From positions 2,207,501 through 2,271,500 of the forward strand of contig NC_085887.1 of the NCBI RefSeq assembly GCF_035222375.1: a DNA stretch of 64,000 nucleotides, given 5' to 3'. A program made the position numbers and the translations under genes. Under the pieces are notes generated by a model that was not told the origin of the DNA, searched no databases, and saw nothing but the letters and a program-made list of their open reading frames with translations. Below, in pieces: positions 1 to 10,927 of this stretch (its first letter is position 1; each line of letters opens with the position of its first letter). The stretch comes from Podospora pseudocomata (lineage: Eukaryota; Ascomycota; Sordariomycetes; Sordariales; Podosporaceae).

Positions 1-208
1 GCCGGCATGACTGTGAGGTAAAGAACAAGGGGGATGCAATGACTCGAAGAAGTTCTTGCAATAGAAAACCACTTCAGAAGTAGAAAAGATAAAAAGGAGC
101 TGGGCAGAAGAAACCGCTCCCAGACGTGACCAAGCACCAAACCCCATATAACGGCTCGGGAGAATGGCGCCCACGAAGATCCCCGATCGACAGACTCTTG
201 GAAGGAGA

Positions 209-1381
209 CTACATGAGACACTTCGACTTTGCTCGATCACATTCCGCCAGAAGCAGACAGCACTTGTTGTCCCCCTTTGCTCCCCCAGACATCCCCACCT
301 CTCGCCTGAGCCACTCCGATCCCTCAACGGCAAGTTGCAACAATAACCTGAGAAGTGAAAAAGAATAACTTACAGCCACACCCGAGCAACCAGCCACGAC
401 CAAAGTCACGAGCGCGGGCCAAGACAACTTGACAACGGCTGCAGCAGCCGCGACAAACGCACACAAGAGCGCGAGGAAAACTATTTTTTTTTTCCACAAA
501 GGTAAATTGTTAGCAAGCTGTTTCATGTCTGTTTTCATACGATTTGGGGTTTGATCTTGAATAGTGAGAACTCCGCCTCCAAAGGAGCTGCAAGTCATGA
601 GAAATGTGACGAGTCGTCCTAGAACTTGAGTATTCGAAGTTGACCATGTGTGCCTTTTTTGTGTCTCTGAGATGAAGCCCGAGAAGAGCTTTCTCAGGAC
701 CTGATATCATGTCTTGGAAAGTGGAACTGGGCTCTCCCACGGGTCGATGTGAAATCTTCAAAGTTGAAGAGTAACATGGCCCCTGATTTTGTCAAGTCGT
801 AGAACAACATGATCTCTCAGTTTTTTTTCAAGGTCCCTAGTCCGAGGACATGTGATGTAAAGACGATAGTTCTACTTACCACCGAGCAAACCACCCTCAC
901 CCCCCATCTCATCGATCGACTCGAGCATTTTGATCTCGTCTCGTTCTTCCGCTGGAGGTGCTGACTTTGGTGGAGATGGCGACGGCGAAGCTGTTTCTTG
1001 CGGTCTGGCAGGTGACACCAGTGAGGCTTTTTCTTGAGCTGCCGAAACTTGTGGTGAGGGCCGTTCTCGTGGCGACAAAGGTTTCGATGGCAGCGTTGAT
1101 GAAGAACTGAGGTCTGAAGTCAGGATTGTCTGTGAAGAGGAAGAACTGAGATCTGAAGTTGGGACTGTTTGTGACGAGGAAGGAACAAGATCTGAAGGCG
1201 GCACTGATTGTGGTGATGACGAAAAGAAATCTGAAGCCGGTGGCTCCAAGTTTTGCTCTGCTGGGCTTCCGCCTTCTCGTTGCTGGTTGTTCTGGAGAAA
1301 GCCTGGCTGGTCTGCGAGGCTGTCGAGGGGTTTATGAGTCGCTGCCTGGCTCTCGCCCCGGTCAGAAAGATGCGGGTCCAT
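209..1381 (-). CDS. hypothetical Ser/Pro-rich membrane protein
   Basis: I do not recognise this protein. Model: exon 1 880-1381 and exon 2 209-480, joined over a 399-nt intron (481-879). The donor is GTAAGT. The acceptor ATAG lies just downstream of a GCTAAC branch-like motif. Exon 1 ends in phase 1 and exon 2 opens with the matching two bases, giving about 257 aa. Residues 1-165 are low-complexity Ser/Pro/Gln with repeated S-D-L-S-S-S blocks and look disordered. Exon 2 begins with about 37 hydrophobic residues (two Ala/Val/Leu-rich runs separated by KLSWP), consistent with a C-terminal membrane hairpin or tail anchor. The rest is a short basic Cys-containing tail. A further small intron in exon 2 (GTAAGT near 375 to an AG near 308) is possible and would change the tail. 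The intron is long for this genome, so the join is an inference. Confidence 0.4.
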
Positions 1382-2354
1382 TATGGCAGTGACTTGAGTC
1401 TATTATCGCGAGAATCAATGGGGGGCGACTAATTGAGGTTGTCGACTAAGCGGCGGGGATGGTAATGGTGATGTTGGGCGGTCTGTGCTGTTGATGCCAA
1501 GAGATTGACCCCTGAGCCCCTTTCGAGGTTGGGTTTGGGCTGATGTTGGCCAGCTGCTGAAGAAAGATTGTCGACATATACTTGGACACTTTCAAACCAG
1601 GTTTCGGATGAAAATATGCAGTTGGATGTCCAGACACCAAGTCGGTGTTGAACTTGCGAATCAAATACAGCAATGCTCAAAGGTGAAATGGGTGACGGCT
1701 GTTCTGGGGTAATGTGCGTATGGTGCAAGATGGCAGGTGGTGTTCATCTAATGTCTGAGTGAAATTGATCTTGCTGGCGGCCAGTTAGTAACTTGTTCAA
1801 GAACGAATGAGTCGAGAAGCTACAGCAGGCCTGCGGTGGGAGACGAACTGGTTGTGGTGTGAATTGAGACGCTCAAAAGCCCAATCTGGCTTCTCTGTCT
1901 CGTCGTTGAACTGGGAGAGTCTGTGCTTGCTGGCTTGGAGTTTCTGAACTCAATGTTCTAGCAGCTTGCTGTACAGTAAGAGAATCCTCCCGCTACCGAA
2001 TTTGAAGAATGGAAGCTGAAGTTGTAAGTCAAAGTCGTGAAGAGGCCAGCAATTCGATGTGGTGGGTCAAGTTACAAAGACGTGCAATTACAAGTAACGA
2101 ATTCAGGCACACGTGGTCCGTGCCTTGTGCCAAGACACAATGACGGTGTTGTGGGGAAATGCATTCCCCTGTCGACCGCGCATTTGAGTGCTGCTGGAAA
2201 ACACGACCGCCCGGCAGAATCGCCGCGCAAGCTCCCTTCCTCTTTAGCTTTCCTGGAAACACCTTTTGGAACTGCCCCACGATCACATTGCTTCTGTCGC
2301 TTCCTTTGGTCAATCGCGTCTCGATATGCCGATTCAACCAAACATCAAATAACC
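1382..2354. other. intergenic, divergent promoters
   Basis: This stretch lies between the minus-strand membrane-protein gene and the plus-strand Ima1-type gene, so it must carry both promoters. Short open frames exist on both strands but show no domain, no splice partner and no coding-like composition. I see no RNA gene or repeat here. Confidence 0.5.
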
Positions 2355-4291
2355 ATGCCGCCGCGACGCCTATTTGGACCGCAATACCTGTCGTGCTTTT
2401 ACTGTGGCCACACCACCAAACTGCGCAACGATGGCAGTACAACACACTTCCGGTGTCTCTCTTGCGATGCCGACAACTATCGCGATAGGGTAGAGTTCTA
2501 TCATTCCTGTCAAAGTCCCCCTCTATACTGACATGACGCTAGAATGGCGAGCCGGTCGACCCTCCAGTGGCACGAACTAATACTTCGACGCCCGCACCTC
2601 GATACGCTGTCCCACGCCCTGGGTCCCCTCCAGCAAGCCCGGCCAACTCAGTCTTTTGCAAGACGTGCTTAAACAACCAACGTCTTTTGAGTGCCAGTCT
2701 TGCCCAATATCTTCCCGATTCCGACGAGTCCGATGATTCAGACAACGGGGAGCGAGAGAGCCGGTTTGATGAGTTTCGCATTACCCAAGAGCGCATCTAT
2801 CCCCAGATGTGTGCCGAGTGTGAGCCCAAAGTCCGGCAGCGTCTAGACCAGGCGGCCTACACAGCCAAGACCGATACCCTTCGGCGCATGATGGACCGCA
2901 ATTCCAACATTCGGCGCAAGATTTACATCCAGTCGAGGATGCCTATAAAGATACTGAACGGCATTGGGAGATTGCTGTGGGTGTCGGGCTTTGTGTTACA
3001 ACTTGTGTGGCATAGTTTGCTCTCTACCACAAACACCAACCAGATCCCATATTCCTCTTGGCTGCCATTGTCAGACACATTGCTGAAATGGAGCATTGGA
3101 GCCACAGTTTTGGGGATGTGGTGGAATCCACGGTTGTTGGATATGATAGCTGGAAACAGCAGGCAGGTTACCGGGCTATTTCGCTGGTACTTGATTCAGT
3201 TTATTGCCGTCTTCTCGCGTATATATCTACGTGTTGCTCCAGGGTCTGCAAATGCTGCTTTGCGGAAGTTGCCCTTCCAAACCAATTTGCAAATCATCGG
3301 CGCGACTGCTGCCACCATAGTATGTGCTATCCATCCATCTATTCATGTCCAAGATCAGATACTAATCAGCAAGCAGCTATTTTTGATTTCATGGCAATCG
3401 GTCGGCCTCAAGCCTTTGCCTGTAATCAAACCAACCGCGAAACAATCAAACCAGTCCTCATTACGGGGGAGACCAGTCGCGAAGAAGACGCCTGCCTCTT
3501 CCGGAGCCAAACCCAGAGCCTCCAGTGCAAAGAAGGACACCATAAAGTCTCTGGGAGATCTGTTGGATGAGCTGGAGCATATTGAGAGCTCCCCTCCAGA
3601 ACCAAAACGACCAAGCACAGCAGCATCTACTGTCTATGATTTGTCACCCCTCAGACGCGCGAGGGATGAGCCGCGTGCACCACGAATGGGCTTTACACAT
3701 ACCCTGGAAGCCCAGCAGCTTACCAACTCTCTTACCAGCATTCAGGAGCTTGACTCGATGAATCTTGTCTCACCGTCCTTTTTTCAGGACCCCCCTCAAA
3801 GACAGGTCAATTATTCTGCAGAAATGGAGTGGGAGCCAGCGCCACCGCAACAGCAGGTCTCCTCGCATCGCGCTTTCAGCACTCAGGGCCAACGCAAGGC
3901 TCAGCCGTTTGGGGCTGCCCCAGTAGAACCCAAGAAGGGTCCGTTCTGGTACAAAGTCCCGCCGGCTCCAGTAACGCCTGCGCAGAGAGCATTTAACCCT
4001 CCGAACCAACCAAGACTGAGACCAAGCCCGGTGCAAGGTCAAGAAATCCAGTTCCGGGGCACTGGGACGCCCCAGAAGCAGTTGACTAACAGTCGGCACT
4101 ATGAGCCCGCGCCAGAATTTGCTCCAGCAACCTTCTTTGCGCAGCCAGGTCCGGATGACCCGAGAAACGAACTGACCGGCATGTTTTCGGGCAGTTTCAG
4201 TCTCGAGCACGAGAGTCCGAAGGAAGAAAAGCCACAGTCGACATGGCTTGGAAGATTGCGGAACAGAACACCGGCATCAAACAAGAAATAG
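2355..4291 (+). CDS. ima1: Ima1/Samp1-type inner nuclear membrane protein
   Basis: Exons 2355-2489, 2543-3319 and 3377-4291, about 608 aa. The N-terminus carries an Ima1 N-terminal type zinc domain: C-F-Y-C-G near residues 14-17, C-L-S-C, then C-K-T-C and C-A-E-C pairs. Four hydrophobic segments follow (about residues 145-165, 183-200, 222-240 and 248-270). A Ser/Pro/Gln-rich tail of about 300 residues follows and is probably nucleoplasmic. In fission yeast Ima1 and in human Samp1/NET5, this family links heterochromatin and the nuclear envelope to the cytoskeleton. Intron 1 (53 nt) joins ...RDR to NGEP... in phase. Intron 2 (57 nt, GTATGT...TACTAATCAGCAAGCAG) is a multiple of three without a stop, so read-through would also be open. 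I treat it as a real intron because of its perfect branch site. Removing it restores a continuous membrane segment. Confidence 0.85.
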
Positions 4292-4778
4292 GAAGATGAC
4301 AGATAAAAATGGTTGTGATTGATTCACACAATAACGTGTACATGAATGACTAGGATACTGGGATGGTTGGATGGGTAGGGTCAGGATACGGCGGGATTTT
4401 CTGTTTAGAAATATGTATACCCCTTTCATGTTGGTTGAAGAGTCATGCCCAGCAGGTTGTCAGGGCAACCTAACCCGATCAGGCGATCATGTAAGTATTA
4501 GGTGTCGCCAGCCCCAATTTCATCGGTTTAAACAATTTCCATGGTGTTGTCAATTGGTTTTGCAGGCTTTCGCGTTGAGAGCTTTCGGACCCAGTCAAGT
4601 TGCCACTCTCAGTCCAAGATCCGGTTCTCTTACCAATTAGGGCCGTCACACGGCACAGGATTTTGCTGGCACTATCTCACGTCAGTGACGACATAGATCG
4701 GAACCCCCTATTCAAGTTGTTGTCTTGAACATCGTGAACCTCACTCCGACCGCTTCTGACTTTTCGACATCATCCAAA
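4292..4778. other. intergenic
   Basis: This is the 3' flank of the Ima1-type gene and the promoter of the next plus-strand gene. A 270-nt open frame (4371-4640) has no supporting feature. Nothing else is visible. Confidence 0.5.
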
Positions 4779-5651
4779 ATGGAAAACCCAAACGACAACA
4801 ACGAAAACTCGCACTCCCACTACCGCACAACCGGCACACGCCGAATCCCCTCATGGCTCAACGCCATACCCTCCGAAGCAGGCGGGGGAAGCGACGCGAC
4901 AAGCAGAACAGGCCCTTCCGTCGCATCCCATCGCCACCACCACCACCCTCAAGGCCCGCCGCCGCCATATTCATTCGGACAGGCAGAGAAGTCATCATTT
5001 CCAGCAGCAACTCAAGACCAATCCATGTCCCCGCCCAAAATGAAGATAAGAGGACATTTCAACCCTCCGAATCAGCAGCTTTACTCTGAGACATCACTTG
5101 CCTCTTCCGGCCCCCAGCAGCAGCAGCAGCAGCAGCATCAGTTTCAAACCCCAACAGCTTCCACCCAACCCACACCGCCATCATCACAACAGTTACTCTC
5201 ACTCTCACGACCCGAGCCACCGTCCCCAAGTAAACCCTCCCCTGTTATGGACCCCCTCCGTCAAGAGGTCACAACCAATTTCACGTCTCACTGCCCGGTG
5301 TGCAATTCTTCGTCGTCTTTGTCGTCCACCGGCCAATGTAACCGCTGCCAAATGATAAAATCATACGTCAACCAACCATATCACTCCTACCGCTTTCTGA
5401 GCTCGTTTCTGTTGCCCATCTCGGAAGTTTTCAACTACGAGGAGATGCTGGCTTATTTAAATGAGACGATTATTGAGCGGGTTATGAAGGGAGGGAAGGC
5501 GGAGAAGGTTTATCCCGTGATGGACGACTTTGGGGTTGTGGTGGAAAAGGCAAGGAGGAGGAAGGAGTTTTTTGGAGGGGGGATGGATAGGGTGGAGGGA
5601 GGGGGAGGAATGGGAGGGTTATTGGGCAGTGGGGGATGGTTAGGGATGTGA
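4779..5651 (+). CDS. hypothetical protein with a Cys-x2-Cys pair motif
   Basis: Single exon of 290 aa, starting at an ATG in good context (AAAATGG). I do not recognise a family. Residues 1-165 are low complexity: a His run, a poly-Gln run near 112-118, and many Ser/Pro. Residues 172-190 hold C-P-V-C, then eleven residues, then C-N-R-C, a plausible single zinc ribbon or knuckle. About 90 residues follow with an ordered look (Y-H-S-Y-R-F-L-S-S-F-L-L-P, then E-E-M-L-A-Y-L). The last 30 residues are Gly-rich and grade into a purine-rich microsatellite after the stop. The Gly-rich end could be a spurious extension if an unseen 3' intron exists. Confidence 0.55.
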   Translation: MENPNDNNENSHSHYRTTGTRRIPSWLNAIPSEAGGGSDATSRTGPSVASHRHHHHPQGPPPPYSFGQAEKSSFPAATQDQSMSPPKMKIRGHFNPPNQQLYSETSLASSGPQQQQQQQHQFQTPTASTQPTPPSSQQLLSLSRPEPPSPSKPSPVMDPLRQEVTTNFTSHCPVCNSSSSLSSTGQCNRCQMIKSYVNQPYHSYRFLSSFLLPISEVFNYEEMLAYLNETIIERVMKGGKAEKVYPVMDDFGVVVEKARRRKEFFGGGMDRVEGGGGMGGLLGSGGWLGM

Positions 5652-5680
5652 CACCCGTGAAGAGGGAAGAGGGGGGAGGG

Positions 5681-5761
5681 GGAGGAGGAGGAGGAGGAGG
5701 AGGAGGAGGAGGAGGAGGAGGAGGAGGAGGAGGAGGAGGAGGAGGAGGAGGAGGAGGAGGG
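5681..5761. repeat. (GGA)n microsatellite
   Basis: About 27 uninterrupted GGA triplets lie immediately downstream of the 4779-5651 gene and are flanked by further G/A-rich sequence. The whole purine tract runs from about 5564 to 5800. It lies in the presumed 3' UTR or intergenic space. A tract this pure can form triplex or G-quadruplex structures and is expected to vary in length. Confidence 0.95.
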
Positions 5762-6219
5762 CAGAGGTCTAAAGGGGGGGGAGGAAGAGGGGTGGGAGTG
5801 AGGAGGGGTAGAATTGTGAGGTGTGTTTGAGCGTGCTGGATACCTTATCTAGGTTCTGTGGCTGAAGCGTGGTTCAGGATACTATACTGTTGCCTTGAAC
5901 TTGATGATACATGTTACTTGCTACCACCGCGGACAGTATCTGAGAGAGGTAGAAAAGGTTATCGCGCAAAGGGGCGTGCCATGGGTTGAAAAGGTAAAGG
6001 GCAACGCCATCAAAGTAAAGTTTACACACTCGGTAGCTATATCTTGCCCTCCAAGTGCAGCCCTCGAGTTTGAATCCTTTTCTCTTCCGTGCATAAAAAA
6101 AAGACAGATCTGGTGACACCATCAAACCATCACCCCCATCAACCATCAACCATCCACCACCACCACCACAACCCACTCATCAAACCATCACCAATCACAA
6201 CACCCACCCCGCAGCAAAA

Positions 6220-6858
6220 ATGCCAGCCCTACATCTACCCACCACCCTCACCACCATCACGCACCGCTCCCCAGCCAACCTCATTGTCCCCCCCACCAAC
6301 CCCTTCCCAGACACCCTCAACTCGAACAATCGCACCTCCACCCCAACCACAACCCCCCTCCCCTCTTCCAACCCCCCCGCCGCAATCTCCTTCATAGTCA
6401 TCTCCTCCCTCGTCATAATAATCACCTTCCTCGCCGCTCTACACATCAACATCCGCGCCCGCAAGCACACCCACAAACAACAACAACAACCCCACCAACT
6501 CCAAACCTGGACCCCCCTGGTCACAAAACGACAAGAGGAGCGCGCCAAACAACTCCATCTAGAAAAGCAAGACCAACTTTGGGAAGGGCAGGAGGAGAGA
6601 ACAAAAAGAGGGGAGCTGCTCCGGGCTGGAATGGAGGTTGGTGCCATGGCGGGAAGACTCTCATCGGGACGAGAGAGGGCAGAATTGAGTGGAGATGGGA
6701 GGGACGGTGTCAACAATCATGAGAGTGGGAAGGAGGAGGAGCAGGAGGGGAGTGTGATACGTGAACCGCCGCCGCCGCCACCGTATTCCCCCCCATGGGT
6801 AGGGAAGCAAGCGGTAGATGATGCCTCTACTACTAGGGCTGTGCGTTCGGTTCTGTGA
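6220..6858 (+). CDS. hypothetical single-pass membrane protein
   Basis: Single exon of 212 aa, with an ATG in context AAAATGCC. Residues 1-45 are Thr/Pro-rich. A strong hydrophobic segment at about 54-76 (A-I-S-F-I-V-I-S-S-L-V-I-I-I-T-F-L-A-A-L) is followed at once by basic residues (R-A-R-K-H), predicting a type I or III single-pass topology with the C-terminus inside. The cytosolic part is charged and helix-prone (Glu/Arg/Gln-rich, 95-150). It ends with a poly-Pro stretch and P-P-Y-S (about 190-198), a possible WW-domain or arrestin-adaptor PY-type site. I know no function. Confidence 0.5.
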   Translation: MPALHLPTTLTTITHRSPANLIVPPTNPFPDTLNSNNRTSTPTTTPLPSSNPPAAISFIVISSLVIIITFLAALHINIRARKHTHKQQQQPHQLQTWTPLVTKRQEERAKQLHLEKQDQLWEGQEERTKRGELLRAGMEVGAMAGRLSSGRERAELSGDGRDGVNNHESGKEEEQEGSVIREPPPPPPYSPPWVGKQAVDDASTTRAVRSVL

Positions 6859-7201
6859 GGTGATGGGCGGCCTATTATAGGTGATCAACAAAGGAAGGAG
6901 CGGGCTTTTTGGGGGTTTAAGGGTGGAAAAAGATGGATCAGAGGGGTTGAAATTATCTCGAGGCCTGTTGACCAGCTTTCGAGATCTGTCGACTTTCTTT
7001 CGGGGCCTATCAACTATCTTTAAAGGCCTGTTGGCTGTTTTTCATGCAAGGTAAAAAAAAAAGGCCATGCAAAAGCAACTATAAAACAGCTAAGCAATCC
7101 CAAACTCACACCTCTCCCACCACACAACTAATCCCGTCTAAACGGCACCAAGACACCCCATAACACATAGCTCATATCCCTCACCACAACCACGCCATCC
7201 C
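6859..7201. other. convergent intergenic region
   Basis: This is the space between two converging genes. Apart from the 21-bp repeat cluster at 6957-7047, it holds poly-A/T runs that may serve as 3' end signals. Nothing else is seen. Confidence 0.5.
6957..7047 (+). repeat. 21-bp degenerate tandem repeat, locus A
   Basis: Four consecutive 21-nt units run from the CGAGGCC at about 6957: CGAGGCCTGTTGACCAGCTTT, CGAGATCTGTCGACTTTCTTT (each written with its own variants), a CGGGGCCTATC unit and an AAAGGCCTGTTGG unit. They share the core GGCCTRTYRACT and end in CTTT. They lie between the converging 3' ends of the single-pass membrane protein gene and SPO22. The same unit recurs at four other loci in this window. 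Confidence 0.8.
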
Positions 7202-10200
7202 CTAGCCCAAATCCAACCTCCCCAACTTCCCCCTCAAAACCCCCTCCAAACCACCCCCATCCCTACAAAACCCCGCCAGCTTCACCGCCCCCTCCCCCCA
7301 CCCCCTCGCCCTCTCCCTCTCCCCAGCAGCGAAACAATCAATCCCGTGATTAAACGCCGTAGCAGCCATCCACTCCAGCTCCTCCTCCGGCCAGCCAGCC
7401 TCGCTCTCCCTTAACTCCCTCGCCTTCCCGCACGCCTCTTCCAGCAGCCTCATCGCCAACCCGTCATCCACCGGCAACGTAGCCTGGAACAAACACCTCG
7501 TATACTTTGCCAATTTCACCGCGTCAAACGCCTCGAGCGCCCAAATCTCATTGACAAGTTTTCGCATGGTTGAGTACAGAACTGCTTGGGGTGTTAGTTA
7601 GCTTGTTTGGGTAACAAAAGGGGGGCAGGGGGGTTACCTTGTCCTGGAGCTCTCGCTCGGAGCAAACTATCCGCCATAGCCTGAAAAGCCGTCACACTTT
7701 TGCAGCCGACTGCTCTTTGCACAATCCCACCCAAATCATCCCACGCTTCCAGCACTACCGCGGCTTCAAAGTCAAACGTCAGCAGCGTGGCGTGTTTCCT
7801 TAGCATGTCATCCCTCGAGTGTTCGTCTAGCCGTGGCAAAAGCTCTGGAAGGTCGGTATCGAATGCCAAAACATGTTCTCGCATGGCGGTGTAATATTCT
7901 AGTTGCTTCGTGACATTGTCTTCCGCCCTTGCTTGGGAGACCAACGCCGAGGAAATGATGAACTGGGAAAAGAGCATCTTCAAACCCATCTCAACAAGCT
8001 GAGACCCTCCCATGTCAGGCGGAAAGTGGCCGGTGATATGAACGCAAGAGGTGAGCATTCTGACTATGTACCGTAGGTCCCACGTTGTTGTGTTCTTCAG
8101 AGCGAGGTTATAAGAGTTGCGGCTGAACCACTCGAGTTCGTCAACCGTAAACAGCTTACGTCTTGGATTCTCTTTCTTCTGCTTTTCGAGGGCGACAACG
8201 ACTGTTTGATCGGTCAGGGGGCTGCCAGTATGGGCATTCAGGGGTAGCTCACCAGCATCAAACATATCGCAAAGGTCTTCAACAACCCCGTTTTCACCAG
8301 CGTCTGCCCTATCAACGAGCATGTTCAATAGTCGAATGGTACACCTGAACAACGCCGGCAAATGTATCGGATTCGGCTCCTTGTACTCATATCGATCCTG
8401 CAGCTTCTTGAGAGCGGCAATAGCACAGATGACGTCCCCAGCCTTCTGGGACTCTGCAATACAAGCCCCCAGAAAGTCGACATGTTCAGGTATCTGACTG
8501 ATAGTTTCGAGACATTTTCCAGCCAATACTCGGTCTTCAGTCCGTATGGCGACTTTGAAGGCAAGATATGCGGTCATGGGCTCCTTCCAGCTCGTAGCCG
8601 ACATGTCGTTGATGACTCTTGTTGCCGTTTCCATGCTGTTACGGGCCAGAGCACAGAGGAGAAGCTTTCTTTCTTGACGTCAGTCCTTAAATTCAACATC
8701 GGGATGGCTTTGAATTACCTTTCCAGCTTTGCGTTATTCCCAGGACCGCCCTTCTCAAAGATGGGCGCCAACGCCAACTGACACCAAGCCTCGGCAAGCG
8801 CGTATTCCCCCTGAGTATACGACAACTCCAACTTCTTCCACAACAGCTACACCATCATCATCAGCATTCTCTCTTCTGCCCTTCCACCCAAAGAAAACTC
8901 ACCGCCTGCGCAGCAACCGCCGCCTCAGCGCTCACAGCCCTCGCAACATTCCCAAACAACTCGCCCAACCTCCTCACCGTCTCCATCGAATCCCTCTGCT
9001 GCGTCATCATCCACATCCTCGTCACCAACGCCTTCTCCATAAACTCTTGCCCACCAGTTCCCCCCAATGTCCTCAACACCAAAATAAAATCATCCATCAC
9101 CGCACACCCCGCCCCAGGAGCCTTATCATGCAACCTCCTCACATGATGCACAACCAACTTGAACTCCGCCCCCGACCCCATCCCCTTCTTCCCATCAAAG
9201 TTCCTAATCATATGCCTCAACACATCCGCATACCCCTCCTCATCAAACACCTCCGCATTAGGCGTCTTATACATCACCTCCAACTTCAACAAACAAACCA
9301 CCATCTTATTCCCCATCTCCACCTCCACAAAATCAACATAATTCTTCGCCTTCCCATAATTCTCCTCCGTTCCCGTCCCCAGCAACGCAGTAATCAACGC
9401 CTGCAAAATCGCCAACCTCAGCTCCACCCCCTCCCTCGTAAGCTGCTCAACACCCACACTATTCACCACCTCATTCGCCCTCTCCAACCACTTGACTGCG
9501 ATCTTATAGTCCTCCTTCCCGCTCAGACTCTTCCCAATCTCATACAGCACATCCGCCAACCTCTCGGTATAATCCCTCGTGAGAAACCCCCTCAGGCGCT
9601 CAGCACTGCTGTACATATGCTCGGCAACATCCAACCTCCCCTCCACCCACGCCAGCGCCGTCCTCCAGATGAAGTACTCCACCTCCAAACAATTCACCTC
9701 ACTAACCTCTTCCTCCATCCAGCCTTCCCGTCCCAAATCTTGCAAATGAGTTTTGTGATCGGCCACAATCTGCAGCGCATTCCCCGACAGTTTCGTCTCC
9801 TTCGTTCCCACCAAGTCCCTTGTTATCTTCAAACCGAGTTTGATCACATCCACCAGATCACTCCTCCTCTTCCTCTTGTTCCTGGCCGAGCGGGCAAACA
9901 CCACCAGCCAAAACCCCAGCGCCTTGCCATAGAGCGCAAGTTTCCTCAGCCGAGTATTGGGGGCCTCAGGTGGGTTGATCGGGTCGTTGCAGTCCCGCCA
10001 TAATCTCGTGCATAAATTCCACAACTTGACACCAACACCATCAATGTCAATTTCTTCGGGCGAGTGCTGCTGCTGATGATGCTGCGCAGAGGAGGAGGGC
10101 TGAGGCCGTTGGCAAAGCAAATGAAGCTTGTCAATATGTTCAGTAATCTCCTCAGTAAGCTCTTCCGCGGCAGGTATATCATTCGGCACAGACAGCAGGT

Positions 10201-10477
10201 TCAACAGTCTGTTGGCAAACTCGACACAGGGGGTAATCCGCCTCTCGGTCTTGGACTGGGTAGGAGCGGGTGCTTCTGTCGTTAGCATGTGCGTTTGTCC
10301 TGTCGGCCGTCGAGGAGGTACAAGCGATCGAGGAGGAGGTGACGAGAAGGGCGGAGGTGACAGCCTCGGGCGGACACCAGTCCCTACTCCTGTCGCTGAG
10401 ACCCCCCTGGTCGGCGGGAGTGGTTTAGAAGGGAGCCTCCTATCGTGGCTGGAGATGGTCGATCGAAGGGGCGGCAT
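7202..10477 (-). CDS. SPO22: SPO22/ZIP4-type meiotic TPR protein
   Basis: Exons 8903-10477, 8719-8846, 7638-8668 and 7202-7584 (minus strand), 1038 aa, all phases consistent. The conserved N-terminal half carries the SPO22 signature region: W-N-L-C-T-R-L-W near residue 160, then A-R-S-A-R-N-K-R-K-R-R-S-D and repeated amphipathic helices typical of TPR superhelices. L-C-A-L-A-R-N-S-M-E-T-A-T lies at about 570-585. Spo22/Zip4 is a meiosis-specific member of the ZMM (synapsis initiation) group, acting in the chromosome axis and central region to promote crossovers. The length fits the family. The first 70 residues are Pro/Arg/Ser-rich and probably disordered. No in-frame ATG exists upstream of 10477 within the open frame. 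Introns are 56, 50 and 53 nt. The third has a textbook GCTAACTAAC branch point. Expression is expected only in meiotic tissue. Confidence 0.85.
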
Positions 10478-10927
10478 CGTGTATAGATACCAGAGGCATC
10501 GCAACTAAGTCGGCACAGCGACAGAAGGAGAGGCAGAAAACGCTGAATTTGACTCTGCCTGATAGGCACGTGGACTAGCTTATGACAAATGGCCGCCCTC
10601 ACCTAACCATCCAGTGGAAGGCGCGATTAAGGAGAACGGAAGGTGCCACCTATCCACCAGCACCTTCCTGATGTCAACCATCAACCCTATCCCTTTCCAA
10701 ACCGTCAACTCCAGCCATCAATCAATGTCGTCTTCCAATCCAACTCTTGTTGTTTTCCTGATTATTTTTCCTTTTTACAAGCTGACTCTAAACATCCACG
10801 TGTGTGGATAGTCTTTGTTTTGTCGATGCTCCCACCGCATCTTATTATGCTCCCTGTTCTACGAAACGTCCTGATGCTTGCCCTGTCGGGCGGGTATGTT
10901 ATAATAAACGACGATTTGATCCCACAT
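10478..10927. other. intergenic: SPO22 promoter and 3' flank of the zinc-cluster gene
   Basis: About 450 nt upstream of SPO22 and downstream of the Zn2Cys6 gene. Short open frames are present on both strands without support. No repeat or RNA gene is recognised. Confidence 0.5.

Noticed and set aside
350-375. A 26-nt GTAAGT...CAG segment in the first membrane-protein gene
   Set aside because: It is too short for a fungal spliceosomal intron. A longer 68-nt alternative with the same donor remains possible.
5636-5830. An open frame encoding a poly-Gly protein
   Set aside because: It is simply the translation of the GGA microsatellite.
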